Below, in pieces: positions 24,343 through 36,117 of a stretch of DNA of 64,000 nucleotides (positions within the stretch are counted from its first letter, which is position 1; every line of letters begins with the position of its first letter). This DNA comes from Ailurus styani (Eukaryota; Chordata; Mammalia; Carnivora; Ailuridae). The notes under the pieces are model-generated. The model did no database searches. It was given only the letters and a program-made list of their open reading frames with translations, and had not been told where the DNA came from. The stretch is taken from the NCBI GenBank assembly GCA_002007465.1, contig LNAC01000039.1, positions 3,681,159 through 3,745,158 of the forward strand. The letters run 5' to 3'. A program made the translations under genes and the position numbers.

Positions 24343-24356
24343 AACTCAGTGGTTTT
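24097..24356 (+). repeat. CAN-SINE, youngest-looking copy, perfect 16-bp TSD
   Basis: Body 24113-24340: head gggcgcctgggtggctcagt, then gggttaaagcctctgctttc, a RNA-polymerase-III B-box-like ggatcgaggcc, CT-rich middle and an (AAAT)n tail of about 38 bases (24303-24340). TSD aaaactcagtggtttt is perfect at 24097-24112 and 24341-24356. Little divergence from the 8.0 and 60.5 kb copies. Confidence 0.97.
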
Positions 24357-25926
24357 TACTGTATTCATGGAGTTGTGACTACCAGCAGAATCAACTTTAG
24401 AATATTTTCACGATCCCAAAAAGAGACCTCATATCCATCAGCAGTCTCTCTCCATTTTCCTTCAAACTTCCCAGCCCTACGCAACCACTAATCTGCTTTC
24501 TATATCCGTAGATTTGCCTATACTAAACATTCATAGAAATGAAATTTTAAAATATATGGTCTTTTGTGTCTGACTTCTTTTGTTTTACATAGTGGTTTTT
24601 AAGGTTCATCCATGTTATAGCATGTATCAGTTCTTCATTCCTTTTATGGCTGAATAATATTGTATGGCTATGCCACTTTTTATTTGTACATTGATGGACA
24701 TTTGGGTTGTTTCCACTTTTCAGCTATTATGAATAATGCAGCTATGAACATGTGTACACATTTTTGTCTGGACCATACTTTAATTTCCCTTGGGTATTTA
24801 TCTAGAAGTGGAATTACTAGGCCAAGTGGTAACCTTCAGTTTAGTCTCTTGACAAACTGCCAGACTGTTTTCCAAAAAGGCTGTATTACTTTACATTCTC
24901 ACCAGCACCACATGAGAATTCTAATTTCTCCATATCATTACCAACACTTATTACTGTGTGTCTTTTTTATTATAGCCTTCCTAGTTTGTGTGAATTTGTA
25001 ATATCTCGTTGTTTTGGTTTGTATTTCTCTTATGACTACTTATGAGTGCTGCACCTTTTCATGTATTTATTGGTCATTTTCTTTGGAATTCAGATCTTTT
25101 GCCCATTTTTAAATTGGATTATTTGTCTTTCTGTTATTGAGTTGTAAGAGTTCTTTGTATGCTATAGATGGAAATCACTTATCTGATTATGATTTACAAA
25201 TATTTTTTTCCCAATATGTGGGGTTTTTTTCATTATCTTAATGGTGAGCTTTGAAGCACAATAGTTTTTAATTTTGATGAAACCCAGTTTATATGTTTTT
25301 CTTTTGTTGCGTGTGCTTTTAATATCATATCTAAGAAGCATTTGCCTAATCCAAGGTCATGAAAATATATCCCTATGTTTCTCCTAGGAATTTTATACTT
25401 GCAAGTCTTACATTTGCACCTATGAGTAAGTAATTTTGAGTTAATTTTTGTGTATGGAGTGAGGAATAAGTACAACTCCATTCTTTTACACATAGTTATC
25501 CAGTTATCCAGAACCATGTGTTGAAAAAGATTATTCTTTCTCCATTGAATATTTTGTACTCTTGTTGAAAATCAGGTGACCATAACTCTCTGGTTTATTT
25601 TTGGACTCTATTCTGTTAATCTGTATGTCTATTCTTAATCCAGTATCACATTGTCTTCATTACTGTAACTTTGTAATAGGTTTTAAAGTCCAGAATTGTG
25701 AGTTTTCCAACTCTGTTCTTGTTCAGAGCACTGTTCAGAGTCCCTTGTACTTAAATGTGAATTTTAATATCATCTTGATTTCTGCACAAAAAGTTAGATG
25801 GGATTTTGTTAGCATTGTATTGAATTTGTAGATGAATGCAGGAGTATTGTCATCCTGACAATAGTATCTTTCAATCCATGAATATGGGATGTCTTTTCAT
25901 TTATTTAGGAATTCTTTAATTCCCTT

Positions 25927-26399
25927 TAAAAGTATCTTGTAGTTTTTAGAATACAAGTTTTGTACCATTGGACTTTCTTGTACTTTTGTTAAATTTATTA
26001 CTAAGATTCTATTCTTTTTATGCTAGTATAAATGGAATTGTTTCCTTAATTTTTTTAGATTGTGTACTGCTAATTTATTGCTTATTGAATCCTTTCACAT
26101 GAGTTCATTTTTCCTATTCCCTGAAGAATATCTTTATGTAGTTCTTTTTTTTTTTTATTTTTTTNTAAAAGTATCTTGTAGTTTTTAGAATACAAGTTTT
26201 GTACCATTGGACTTTCTTGTACTTTTGTTAAATTTATTACTAAGATTCTATTCTTTTTATGCTAGTATAAATGGAATTGTTTCCTTAATTTTTTTAGATT
26301 GTGTACTGCTAATTTATTGCTTATTGAATCCTTTCACATGAGTTCATTTTTCCTATTCCCTGAAGAATATCTTTATGTAGTTCTTTTTTTTTTTAAAGA
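25927..26399. other. Assembly break: identical 230-bp duplication around a single N
   Basis: The sequence from 25927 (taaaagtatcttgtagtttt) to about 26156 is repeated without change from 26166, immediately after the only N at 26165 (period 239). The left copy stops in the poly(T) of a SINE; the right copy reads through that poly(T) into the SINE. This is most simply two overlapping contig ends not merged. Confidence 0.9.
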
Positions 26400-26565
26400 T
26401 TTTATTTATTTGAGAGAGAGAACGAGAGAACACACAGGGAGTATGAGAGGGAAAAGCAAACTCCCCACTGGGCAGAGCCTGATGTTGGGCTCCATCCTAG
26501 GACCCTAGGATTATGACCTGAGCCAAAGGCAGATGGTTAGCCAGCTGAGCTACCCAGGTGCCACA
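26384..26565 (-). repeat. CAN-SINE
   Basis: Poly(T), then aaagattttatttatttgag, GA-rich body, gaccctaggattatgacctg, and head ccagctgagctacccaggtg. Diverged. The left contig end of the assembly break lies in its tail. Confidence 0.9.
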
Positions 26566-26579
26566 GATTTAGATTTATT

Positions 26580-27140
26580 TATTAGATTAGATTTAGATTC
26601 ACTTAGAATCTGTGAGTGGAAAATTCTCATAGTCTTTGTTTGAAAATGTCTTTATTTCATCCTCATTCTTGAATTATAATTTAAATGGGTATAGAATTCT
26701 AGGTCAGCAGTTCTTAAGATATTTTCCTATTTTATTTTGACCTCAATTTTTGCTGCTGAAATGTCAACTGTCAGTCTAATTGTTGTTCCTTTGCAGCCAG
26801 TGAGCTTTTTTTACTGGCTGTTTTTACATTTTTCTAAGATTTATTTCTGAGGTTCCATAGTTTCACCATATATATCTAAGTGAGGCTTATTTTATTTATT
26901 CTAGTCAATATTTGTTGTGCTTTTTCAATAAGAGGGTTTATTTTTCATATTAATTCTAGAATATTCTCACCTATTAACATTTGGATATAGTAGGCTCTAG
27001 TCTCTTTCTACAACTCCTGTGAATATTATGCATTCTCATTTTATTCTCATTGTCTTTATTTTTGTCACTATTCTGAATTGCACTTAGAATACTTTTCAGA
27101 TATATATTCTATTTCTTTCTTGTGATTTTTGACTTAATAT
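26580..27140 (-). mobile_element. L1M-like fragment (antisense), 5' part
   Basis: gaaaatgtctttatttcatc, gggtatagaattctaggtca and tgctgctgaaatgtcaactg match the antisense L1 ORF1/ORF2 boundary region of old L1s. Confidence 0.55.
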
Positions 27141-27419
27141 AAAGTGAGGGGATTAACTGTCCTTAAAAAGAATATTAAATCTGAAAAGGAGGACTGAAAT
27201 TTCATTGGGGAGGGGAGAATCCCATAAAGACACTATACCTTCTCCAATTACACCTTTTAAAAATAGAAAATAGTCCTACAGTGGCTATAATCTTTTTAAC
27301 AGAAATATTGGTTAATCGATTGGATCTGTGCTAGGGGAATATCTCTGAAAATAGTTGGGAGAAAAGACTGCATATTTTACACTTTTAGCTGTTGAACCTG
27401 ACATATCAGTAGGGTGCAA

Positions 27420-27665
27420 AAAAGCGTATACTGTGGGGTCAGCTGAACTTGGGTTTCAATGCTAGCTTTGCCGTTAATCTGTTGTGGGACTTGGGCAATT
27501 TCTTTTAACCTCACTGAGTCTCTCTGAATTTTAATTTCATCATCTGTGAAATAAACCCATCAGCATCAACATGAGAAACCAATGATAAGGTATATATAAA
27601 GAGGCTTGTGCAAAGTCTGGCTAATGGCAAGTGCTTCATAAGGGGTATTATTATTTCTTGCATAA
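27420..27665 (+). repeat. MIR, near full length
   Basis: gtcagctgaacttgggtttc, tgtgggacttgggcaatttc, tttcatcatctgtgaaataa and taaggggtattattattt follow the MIR consensus from the tRNA-like head to the tail. Confidence 0.8.
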
Positions 27666-28603
27666 GAATCTTAATCAGAACTGGTGCCATTATGTGGGTT
27701 ATCCCCATTTAGTATTTGAGATCGTCTCATTAGTCATGTCTCATCATAACCCCTTTGCTGTAACTCTGATCTCCCTAAAATACACAGATTAATAATTAAT
27801 CTAGGTAAAGGGTAGAATAATTGCTTGTGGAAGTGTCTGTGGTAAGTGATGTTTCACGCACTTTTCTCCTGCAGCAGTCCCCTTGGACAGCTGCCGAAGG
27901 CCCAGAATAAAACACTGTGGGGTCCTTTCTTGCAGCAGCAGATGTCATGCAATGTCTATCTGGGAGACACACCCTATAGGCAAGACCTCTAGGACTCTTA
28001 AAAGGTAAACACTTAGAAAATTGATTCAGTCAAAATGGAGCTATTATAAACACACTTTCTTTGTAATTTTTCAAACTAAGATATTTAATTCTGTCTGGCA
28101 GTGTCCTCTAAATTGAATTCACATTAGATAGATGAGTCCATTGGAAGAATATAATATATTGATCAAGAATACTCTGCCTTTGGTGGGGGCACTCAGTATC
28201 AAAAAGATGAGGCTGCCTCATGCTCAGGGTCTGATGGCAGATTTTGCCTTTCCTAGGCTGCTCTCATGAATTCTTTCCCTAGTGATAATTATGACAAGAA
28301 ATGGGATTTTTTCCCCTGTTAACACATTTTAATGACTAACATCCCTATATGTGTAGTATTTAGGTCTTTTCGTGGATGGGCTTCTTTTCATGGATGGGTA
28401 CAGCCACCAGATGTAGAATAAATTCCATCTTTATTAAACAAGATCAATTAGCGTATTACCCGCAACCCACTATTGTACGTGTCGTCATTACCTAGAGCCC
28501 AGAGAATGCTTGAGCCCTAGGCGAAATGGGGATCCCATTGTTAATATTACTAAGCTATTTAAGGTGGGGAAACTTCAAATAATTTAGTGATAGTAATAAT
28601 CAT
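27666..28603. other. Unassigned DNA
   Basis: No repeat or exon recognised. A short imperfect tandem duplication (tcttttcgtggatggg / tcttttcatggatggg) lies at 28365-28400. Confidence 0.45.
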
Positions 28604-28822
28604 AATAGTTAATATTTATTACATGGTCTCTTTGTGTCTGATATTATGCTCAGCATACATGTATTAATACATATCTATATGAATATAATATATATTAAAT
28701 TTAGTTGTCACAGTAACTCTGTGAGGGAGGTACTATTATTAGCCCCATTTTATAGATGAGGAAAATGAAGCACAGAAGTTAAGTGCTCAAGGTTGTACAA
28801 CTAGGCAGCAGTGAAGCTGGAC
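28604..28822 (-). repeat. MIR (antisense)
   Basis: gttaatatttattacatggt, ctctgtgagggaggtactat, ccccattttatagatgagga and ctcaaggttgtacaactagg read as an antisense MIR. Confidence 0.85.
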
Positions 28823-29770
28823 CCATCAGGAAAGTTGACTTACCTTTACTGTGTGGATGTGGGGAAACTCGCAGGTAGAGAAGGCTGGCTTCTCTATGTT
28901 CAGTGATTCCTGAAGTCAGCCTCCATGCTTGGACCTATCAGTCTAGTCTGTGATACCTCTAGATATATTGTCCAAAGGCCAAAATTCAGACATTTTAGCT
29001 CTGCTTGATTTCAGTTTTGTACTTGCCTTACCTTATACTTATCTTAACAGTTCCACTGACACTTAGGCAATAGTTCTGTTCCCCCTACCCTTCCTTCCTC
29101 TCTTCCTCCTCTCCTCCCCTCCCTCCCTCCCTCCTTCCTTCCTTCCTGTTCCTTTCTTCATGTTTGCTGAGTGCTTAGGGATAAAAAGAGAGGGAAAAGG
29201 AGGAGGAGACGGAGGTAAAAAGATTCTCTTCATTCAGGAAGCTTGAATTGGAGGTCAGGAAATAGGCTGCATACACGTGAAACAACTGGAGAATGACTTG
29301 ACAGTTTTGGTCATAAGCTGATCATGCTTTAGGTACCCTGGGCAGGGCCTTTTCAACATCTCCAGCCTCTTCCTCATACGTGTTTGGCCTCTAGCCTCAC
29401 CTCTGGTGATGTTAACGTACCATGTTCCTGCCCTGTGGAATTCCCAGCCCATTGCTTGACTCTATCACAGTCCTCCCTCCTTTGTTGCTTGGGCCATCAA
29501 AGGCCTTCATGATAGAGAAGGGCCAAAGTACCCTAACCAAGTTGGCATTAGTAAATTTCAAACCACCTGAGGCGAAATGGAATTCCACTGCCTAAGTTGA
29601 CAGAAGGTACAATAAGAACACTAAATTGGTTTTAGCACACAGACTAATTCGCAGATATCTTCAGAAGGACCTGGAAACATTGGACCATAAGCGAGTGTTT
29701 CAAGACGTCCTTAAATTTTGTTGCAGTGATTATAAAATAAAGAGCTTTCTTGTCTCCTCCTCTGTACTAG
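28823..29770. other. Unassigned DNA with a pyrimidine-rich simple repeat
   Basis: A CCTT/CCCT simple repeat occupies 29087-29158 (ccttccttcctctcttcctc, then ccctccctccctcc). Otherwise unrecognised. Confidence 0.6.
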
Positions 29771-30150
29771 GTTATATTAGTCAGTTTGAGCTGCTATAAG
29801 AAGATACCATAGACTGGGTCTCTTAACAGAAATTTATTTTCACAGTTCTAGAGGCTGAGATTGGGGAAGTCTGAGATTGGGGTGCCAGCATGGTTGGGTT
29901 CTGGTAAGAGCCCTCTCCTGGTTTGTAGACCATCATCTTCTTGCTGTATCCTCACGTAGGATAGAGAAGAAGCTCTGATGTCTCTCCCTCTTCTTATTAG
30001 GGCAGTAACCCCATCATGAGGCTGTATTTTCACAACTTCATCTAAAACTAATCACCTCCCCAAGGACCCACCTCCCAATGCTGTCACATCAGGGGTTTGG
30101 GCTTTAATATATGTGTTTTGGGGACACAACCATTCAGACCATAACATAGG
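29771..30150 (-). mobile_element. Solitary MaLR LTR (MST/MLT1 type), antisense
   Basis: tattagtcagtttgagctgc, gaaatttattttcacagttc, cttattagggcagtaacccc and ccaaggacccacctcccaat, ending ccattcagaccataaca, are the reverse complement of an MST/MLT1-type LTR in full order. No internal sequence. Confidence 0.85.
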
Positions 30151-30540
30151 AGGAGATACTTTTAGCTCATAGAAATGAGACCAGCCCTCTGGCTTCTCCG
30201 TGTCACCTCCCTAAACCCACCCTCCACTTCTTCACTGTTGAGACCTCCATGACTTCCCAGGTAATTCACTACCATGGGACATTTACCTATAAGCTCAGAA
30301 TAACTGATCTTCCCACCAAGGCCACCTTCTACCACTAGTTCACAGACCAAAGAAAGTATCTTATGTGAATATTTTATTCCGTAGAACTTCTGAAGAATCT
30401 AGCTCAGATATTTTTCCTCAAAATTATTTTTTGTAGTCCATGCACAAAATCAGAGAGTACAAAAGAATATAACATTCATTTGTCAAAACTCATCCAATAT
30501 ATCTCAACAAAGCTGACTTAAATTGGAAAAAAAAAACTGG
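30151..30540. other. Unassigned DNA
   Basis: Nothing recognised beyond an A-run at 30529-30537. Confidence 0.4.
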
Positions 30541-30544
30541 TTAT

Positions 30545-31260
30545 GATATTAAAGTAAGTTCCTCTCACATTCCCGTCCTCCAGACACCCTACGCCTCCCT
30601 GGAGGCCACAACTGTTATCTTTTTGGTAGGTAGGGACTGGGGAGTAGCCTACCAGAGATATTTCCTGCATGCACTTAAAATCTTTTGTAAAAAAATGTAT
30701 ATATATATATATACACATATATACATATATATACACATATATATACACACACATATATATATTGCATACACTCTTATCCCCACTTTGGCCTTTTTTTAAA
30801 AAAGATTTATCCATTTATTTGAGAGAGAAAAAGAGAATGTGCATGCAAATGAAGTGGGGGCAGAGGGAAAGAATCTTCAAGCATGGAGCCTGATGTTGGA
30901 CTCAATCCCATGACCCATGTGAACATGACTGGCCAAGAGTCTGACACCCAAGAGTCTGACACCCAACCAATTGAGCCACCCAGGTGTCCCACTTTTGTCC
31001 TCTTAATAATGAACTGTGGAGATGACTCCATGTCATGTAGTCAGTATTACCCCATTCTTTTGATGAGCAGCATGGTTTTCCCCTGAATGGATAGAGCAGA
31101 GCATTCATGTCACTTCTTTTTAAAGAACTTGCAGGATGTTTTCCATCCTTCCTTATTTCAAACAATGCCTCTATATAAGCATATCTATAGAATACATTAT
31201 CATTATCATAAGTAGAATTATTGGATCAAATGGTATGCACACTTTAAGAGCTGCAAAATA
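30545..31260 (-). mobile_element. L1M 3' region (antisense) with AT microsatellite
   Basis: ccacaactgttatctttttg, accagagatatttcctgcat, gagatgactccatgtcatgt, tagaattattggatcaaatg and tatgcacactttaagagct follow the antisense L1M 3' end. An (AT)n/(ACAT)n microsatellite occupies 30697-30764, and a SINE interrupts at 30791. Confidence 0.65.
30791..30989 (-). repeat. CAN-SINE with internal 15-bp tandem duplication
   Basis: T-run, gatttatccatttatttgag, and head ttgagccacccaggtgtccc. The unit agagtctgacaccca occurs twice in tandem at 30936-30950 and 30951-30965. A possible TSD is ccactttggcct / ccacttttgtcct. Confidence 0.9.
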
Positions 31261-31739
31261 ATTTAACTATAGAGAAAGTGTAAAGGTTAATGTGACTAAC
31301 TCCAACCAGCAGTATTTCATCTCAACAAGGAAGATCACATTTCATTTAGGAAACCCCAGAGTGTAAAGTCACTAACTCGTGGCTTATACGTTAATGATTT
31401 GAGATAAGGAGGTGATCAGATTTTCCTTTAAGATGTTTTGCATTCAGATACTGCTAGGATGGTAAATGTGTTCCATCTAGTGGCCTCAGTGATGTCCAAA
31501 GTGGATTATTTTTTCTAAATCATCACCTGTGTGTTCCTGAATATAATTCTTGGGTGTGCTTGACCTTAACCAGTGGAAGTACCCAGGCTTGGCCTGACAA
31601 TGAGCGAGGCTGGAAAGAGCCCCAAATTAGCTAAAAAGTAACTCCTTGGACCACATAGAGTCTACCCCAAGAATCCAGCCATAGGACTTAAGTGACTTTA
31701 TGGGGATTAGTTTTGTGCCTTTTAAAATGGAATGAGCTC

Positions 31740-32480
31740 TCAATTTTATTCTTATATTTTAAATTGATTATGGCTTAATCTCTTTGTAAAGATGTGTGGG
31801 TGTGTGTCTGTAATTTCCATTATACTTTATTGCATTTCTTCTGCAGAGATTTTAATAATGCTTTTCTGAATAGGAAGGTAGGGATTCTGACTTTGCCCAT
31901 CCCTTGCTCCATTGTGTTCGCTTTCCTTGCAGGCTGCACGGATAGGGTTAAGGTTTTCCAGTTTTCCTTTGAACGGTGATTGCTGTATTAAACACAGCCT
32001 GCTAACTTTCAGCCTATTATTTGTGTAGATGGCTCTCCAGTGCTTTTAAATTTACTTAATTAAAATTCAAGAATGATATGATTCCAGTGGGTTACATTAG
32101 TCTCACTCTTACCTTCCTCAATCAGTTTTCTCTTATAGCCGTTTTCTTTGCAAGAATTCTTATTGAACATGACTCTAGCCTTGCAGACTGCTTAACTCGT
32201 AATTCATGGCTTAAAAAAAACCACTACAATAATTAAAAGCATCCATTTTTGAGCACAGTCAAGTTAAACTGAGCTTGATATTTATGCCATGTCTTACTGC
32301 CCCAAGGATGTAGCTAACATCCTTAAAATGAAAAGAGAAGGGCTGCTGTTTCCAGAGATTTCCTATCTTTTATTTTTTTTTCCTTTGAGCTGAAATTATT
32401 CTATCAGTGAACCACCAAGTTTGATTTTATTATCGGCTTGCAGTTCAACAGGAGGGAACAAAGGATGTGTGATCTTTTCC
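31740..32480. promoter_or_regulatory. Candidate conserved non-coding element
   Basis: Repeat-free AT-rich sequence with homeodomain-like taat motifs and stretches such as tgctgtattaaacacagcct and aatttacttaattaaaattc, of the texture usual for deeply conserved enhancers. This is a guess from texture. Confidence 0.25.
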
Positions 32481-33261
32481 TTTTATACCCAGGATGTAGC
32501 AAGATTTGTACACCAGGCGTGCAAGTATGGCCATGCTCAGGACTGACCCCTTGTGCCTTTTACGTTCTTCCCTTCCTTAGTGACACAAAACCCACTGAAC
32601 CCTAGCAGCAGCCGAGCTCAGGCAGCCACTGCCCCCAAAGCTCTGCCTCCTGCATTTGAGTCCCTAGAGGCCAGCAGCGGAGGTGGCTGTGTCTCCATCT
32701 GTGTATGCAGGAGAACATGGCACAGGTATAACTGTTTAAACCCAAGCAGTGTGATGTAAGCAAACTGACGGAAAGGGTTAGGAGAGAGGGTAAAGGAAAG
32801 GAGAAATCTCATCAGGCTGCATTATTTACAGACAGCTGTGCGGAGGCTGAGCAGGGACTAACGCACCCCACCACCTGTGCCCTGAGCCAAACTCCTAGTC
32901 CTCCATGCTCTCCTCCTAGCCTCCAGAAAGGAGGAATGGCTGCACAAAACAACCTCATGCTGAATTATGTGGGGAGAGATTCAGTCTTCCATGATTTTTT
33001 TTTTTCCAACTGGAAGAGCAGTTCTCCTCTTAGATAAAAACACGCAAACCGCTCTGGTCGGCAAATTGCTTGGGTTTCACAGGAAAACTGGGCGGTCTTT
33101 CACTCCGATAAAAGGAAAAGCGTTGGCTCCTGCCTCTGGAATTCTATGGTCCCAGTCACCCTGGGTGAAATTTGCAGAGTTCTCAGCTTGGACGTCGTTT
33201 TACAGTACGAGCAAATGTTCAGGCTCAGGAAATGATGAAAAAAATGTAAGATGGGCTTGAC

Positions 33262-33480
33262 CCAGCGCTGGCACAGGATATGCGACGGGAAGCAGCATGC
33301 CGAGTGGAGATAACAGCCCCCGGGGCCAGGCAGGGAGCTGGTTTCACACCCCCAGCCCCAGCCCCCACAGCAGGAGCCCCGTCGGACCGCGGGCGGAGAG
33401 CGGAAGTCTGGCCATGCCATGCCTCTGAGGGGCCGAGGCAGGGGACAGGCCATGAGGAAGGAGGGCGAGGCCCCCGAGAG
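33262..33480. other. Short CpG-rich patch
   Basis: By my count about 14 CpG in roughly 220 bases at high GC (densest at 33379-33412, gtcggaccgcgggcggagag). Borderline for a CpG island and too short to assert a promoter. Confidence 0.5.
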
Positions 33481-34483
33481 CACCTTCTGACCAGCAGGGA
33501 CTTGACAGATTCCCTGCACACACATCGTACTTTCAAAAGTTGTGTCGTATTTGGTTGGTTGGGGCTCTGCTCACACCTACTTTTCTAAAACACCTGCTGT
33601 AGACCAAGCTGGTTCGCGGACAAAAAGGGATGCCATGTTTGTCCTTCAGGTCTCTCAGGGAGAGGCCACACAATGCCACTTAGGAAGGTGCTCAAAAGGA
33701 ATGAGGTGGAGAGGACACATTGGTTACTGTTAATGACAGGGTAAGTTAATAACTGCAAGATGTGTCTCTGGGCAGCCCTGCCCCAGGGATGCAACCTGCC
33801 ACCCATCTGCTTGGGCGGGGGGGTGGGGGGCGGCTCTTCTTCCCCATGGCCGTGGCCTTTGGTCAGAGAAGGGCTTTCCTTCAATGTCTGGTGCTCCTGG
33901 TTGTGATGCAGACGAGGAATCCATTTTCACTTGCCGCTCTTACAAAATACATGTTCTGGGCACAAGAACGGGAGCTTCGCAACCCTAAGTGGTTTGTGCT
34001 TGTTCAAGTACATAGGGCCAGCCCTTCTTTGGATAATTAACAAATGTTCCCTGCTTTCCCCTCCAGCACCCATCCCGCAGCTCTGTTCTTACAGATGAGC
34101 TACCATTCATTTTGTGACTTTTGCTGCAGAGAGGAGAGGGCAAAACCTGATGATGAGATGAGGAGTTCAGAGTGATTATTATATTGGGTTTGGGTTTCTC
34201 CCGCACTACTCTTCCTTTAAGAGTAAGCAGGGAGGTATTAATATCTATTTGCCATTTTGCTTCCCTGATGTTGTTTTTGCTGCTACAATTTTAACAAGCA
34301 CAGGAAGGCAGAACCGTTCGAGGACCCCTTTAACCAACAAATTCTGCGTGAATTCTGTAGGGGTCACTCAATTTAAATGATACAAAAGAACCAGTATAGG
34401 TAATGAAGTGAAGAATGTAATTCCACGATATTGCAAAATCAACAGACAGTATCTCATCTCTGTCAAGCATGCCCAGACACAGG

Positions 34484-34705
34484 AAGATAAACATCTTTAG
34501 CTCTTTAGATAGACATAATTCCTCCTTTAAGGTGCTCACAATCTAGCAAAGGAAACAGACACGTATACAAATAATTGTAAGACAAGGCACATACATGACA
34601 AAAGTAAAGTGTAAACCAAATCAGCAAGGGTGCTCGGGAGACAGTGATTCATTCCAGGACTGAGGCCTTGAAGGTGGGATTAGAAATAAAGAGGATTTCC
34701 ACAGG
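34484..34705 (-). repeat. L2 LINE fragment (antisense)
   Basis: ggtgctcacaatctagcaaa, gaaacagacacgtatacaaa and gaggccttgaaggtgggatt in antisense L2 order. Confidence 0.65.
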
Positions 34706-34985
34706 CAGAGTGGAAGATTTCCCCTATGAAACTCTGCTGCGTTTTAAAGGGGAAACTCTTGAGTCTATACCAACACATAGGGCCCCTGTCTGATACAGAC
34801 TACATTTAAAAGGCAGTTACTCAACAATGCATGTAGAATTTTTACTTTTAGAGTTAAAAAATAGATGCATAATAGTCGAGCTTTTAAGCAGGCTGGATTA
34901 ATATGTAAGCTTAGTACTTTCAGTGGATTGTTTTATTATTGAAAATATTTACTGTGTCTCCCTAGAGGAAGGCTTTGTTTTCCCG

Positions 34986-35280
34986 TTCATTGATACGGGC
35001 TGGTTGTATGACCTGCTTTGGCTAAAGAAATCAGAGGGGAAGTGAGGCAGGCCCCTTGTGAGTAGACCCTCTGTGAGCCATCATTTACTTCTATTCTCTT
35101 TTCTCTGTATTCTGATGATTAGCTAAGTCCCTGATGGAAGGTGCTCTTTGGGGGTCAGCCTGTGTCCTGGGATGAAGACAAGACAACTTGGAGCAGAGCC
35201 ACACATGATTGACACAGTTCATTAGCATCGGCAAGAAACAAACTTTTGTTAATGTCAGCCACTGAGATTGAACTCAGCCT
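34986..35280 (+). mobile_element. LTR-like fragment (MaLR/ERVL type)
   Basis: tatgacctgctttggctaaa near the start, cagcctgtgtcctgggatga, and aaacttttgttaatgtcagc with cactgagatt near the end resemble an old LTR. Family unresolved. Confidence 0.4.
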
Positions 35281-35299
35281 CCACTGATTGATAGGTACA

Positions 35300-35466
35300 A
35301 CCTATGGGATCTTCTTTGACCTTTTTAAACCTCAGTTTCCTGGTCAATCAAATGGGGATAATAATAGTACCTGCCTGAGAGAATCATTGTGAGGTTAAAA
35401 TGAGTTAATTTTAAAGCGCATTGCATGGTGTCTAGTCCGTAATAAGAATTCAGTGTTTGTTATCTT
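35300..35466 (+). repeat. MIR
   Basis: aacctcagtttcctggtcaa, aatggggataataatagtac and gaggttaaaatgagttaatt are the MIR core and 3' half. Confidence 0.85.
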
Positions 35467-36117
35467 TAAATATGCACAGAGACATGTCTGGAGGAACATA
35501 CACCAACTTGTTAACAACAGTTCTGTCTTGAATATGAGATTATGGGTGACTTACAGTTTCCATTTCACTTATGCCTTTGATCAAATTGTTTGTGATGAAC
35601 ATACACTATTTTTTAACATATACTATCCTAATAATCATAAAAAGGAGATTTTTCCACTTTGGAAAAAAGGAACAATAGCATCTCTATCACAATGATTATC
35701 ACACTTGGCTCCTTGAAGGAAGGGGCTATGTGCATTGCCTGTGGTGGTAGGGTCTGGCCCACTGGATGGCACTGGATGGCACAGGATAAGTTCACAGATG
35801 TTTCTACAGGTGTAATTGATCAGTTTCTCATCTGGATAACAGGGTGGATGGCAAGTAATGATGCGCTATTTCTGAGATAAAAATCCCGAAGGTGATAGTA
35901 AATAGAGTACAAACTTAGAATACGGGCATTTGGAGTTTTTCACTGATCAGTTAAATGGGCACTGAAAATATGAATTTGGAGATCGGAGACGGTGATGTGG
36001 GGCTCATCCAAGTAGAGATGATTGGTTGAGTGAATGTAGAGAGGGAGCATGGGCTTTGGGTTTTTCTCCAGTCTCTCTGCCCCCAATCTTCCCTGCAGAA
36101 CCAAGTCCAAACCTTTG
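35467..36117. other. Unassigned DNA
   Basis: No repeat or exon recognised. A 10-bp tandem unit (actggatggc, twice) lies at 35760-35779. Confidence 0.4.

Larger units (their letters stand above)
23691..26160 (-). mobile_element. L1M 3' half (antisense), host of a DNA transposon and SINE
   Basis: Long antisense match to an old L1: ttcacattctatacaattca, aggttcatccatgttatagc, gtggaattactaggccaagt, catctaagaagcatttgcct-like, and tccatgaatatgggatgtct. The sequence runs to 26140, where the assembly break lies. Degenerate ORF2. Interrupted at 23719-24059 by a DNA transposon and at 24113-24340 by a SINE. Confidence 0.85.
31261..34483. other. Low-repeat unique DNA
   Basis: About 3.2 kb almost free of interspersed repeats, the most likely place here for regulatory sequence. 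Minus-strand frames of 141 and 103 codons at 33100-33536 overlap a CpG-rich patch but have no domain I recognise. Confidence 0.5.

Noticed and set aside
33100..33536. 141- and 103-codon minus-strand frames over a CpG-rich patch
   Set aside because: High GC removes stop codons by chance. No family resemblance and no clear exon boundaries.
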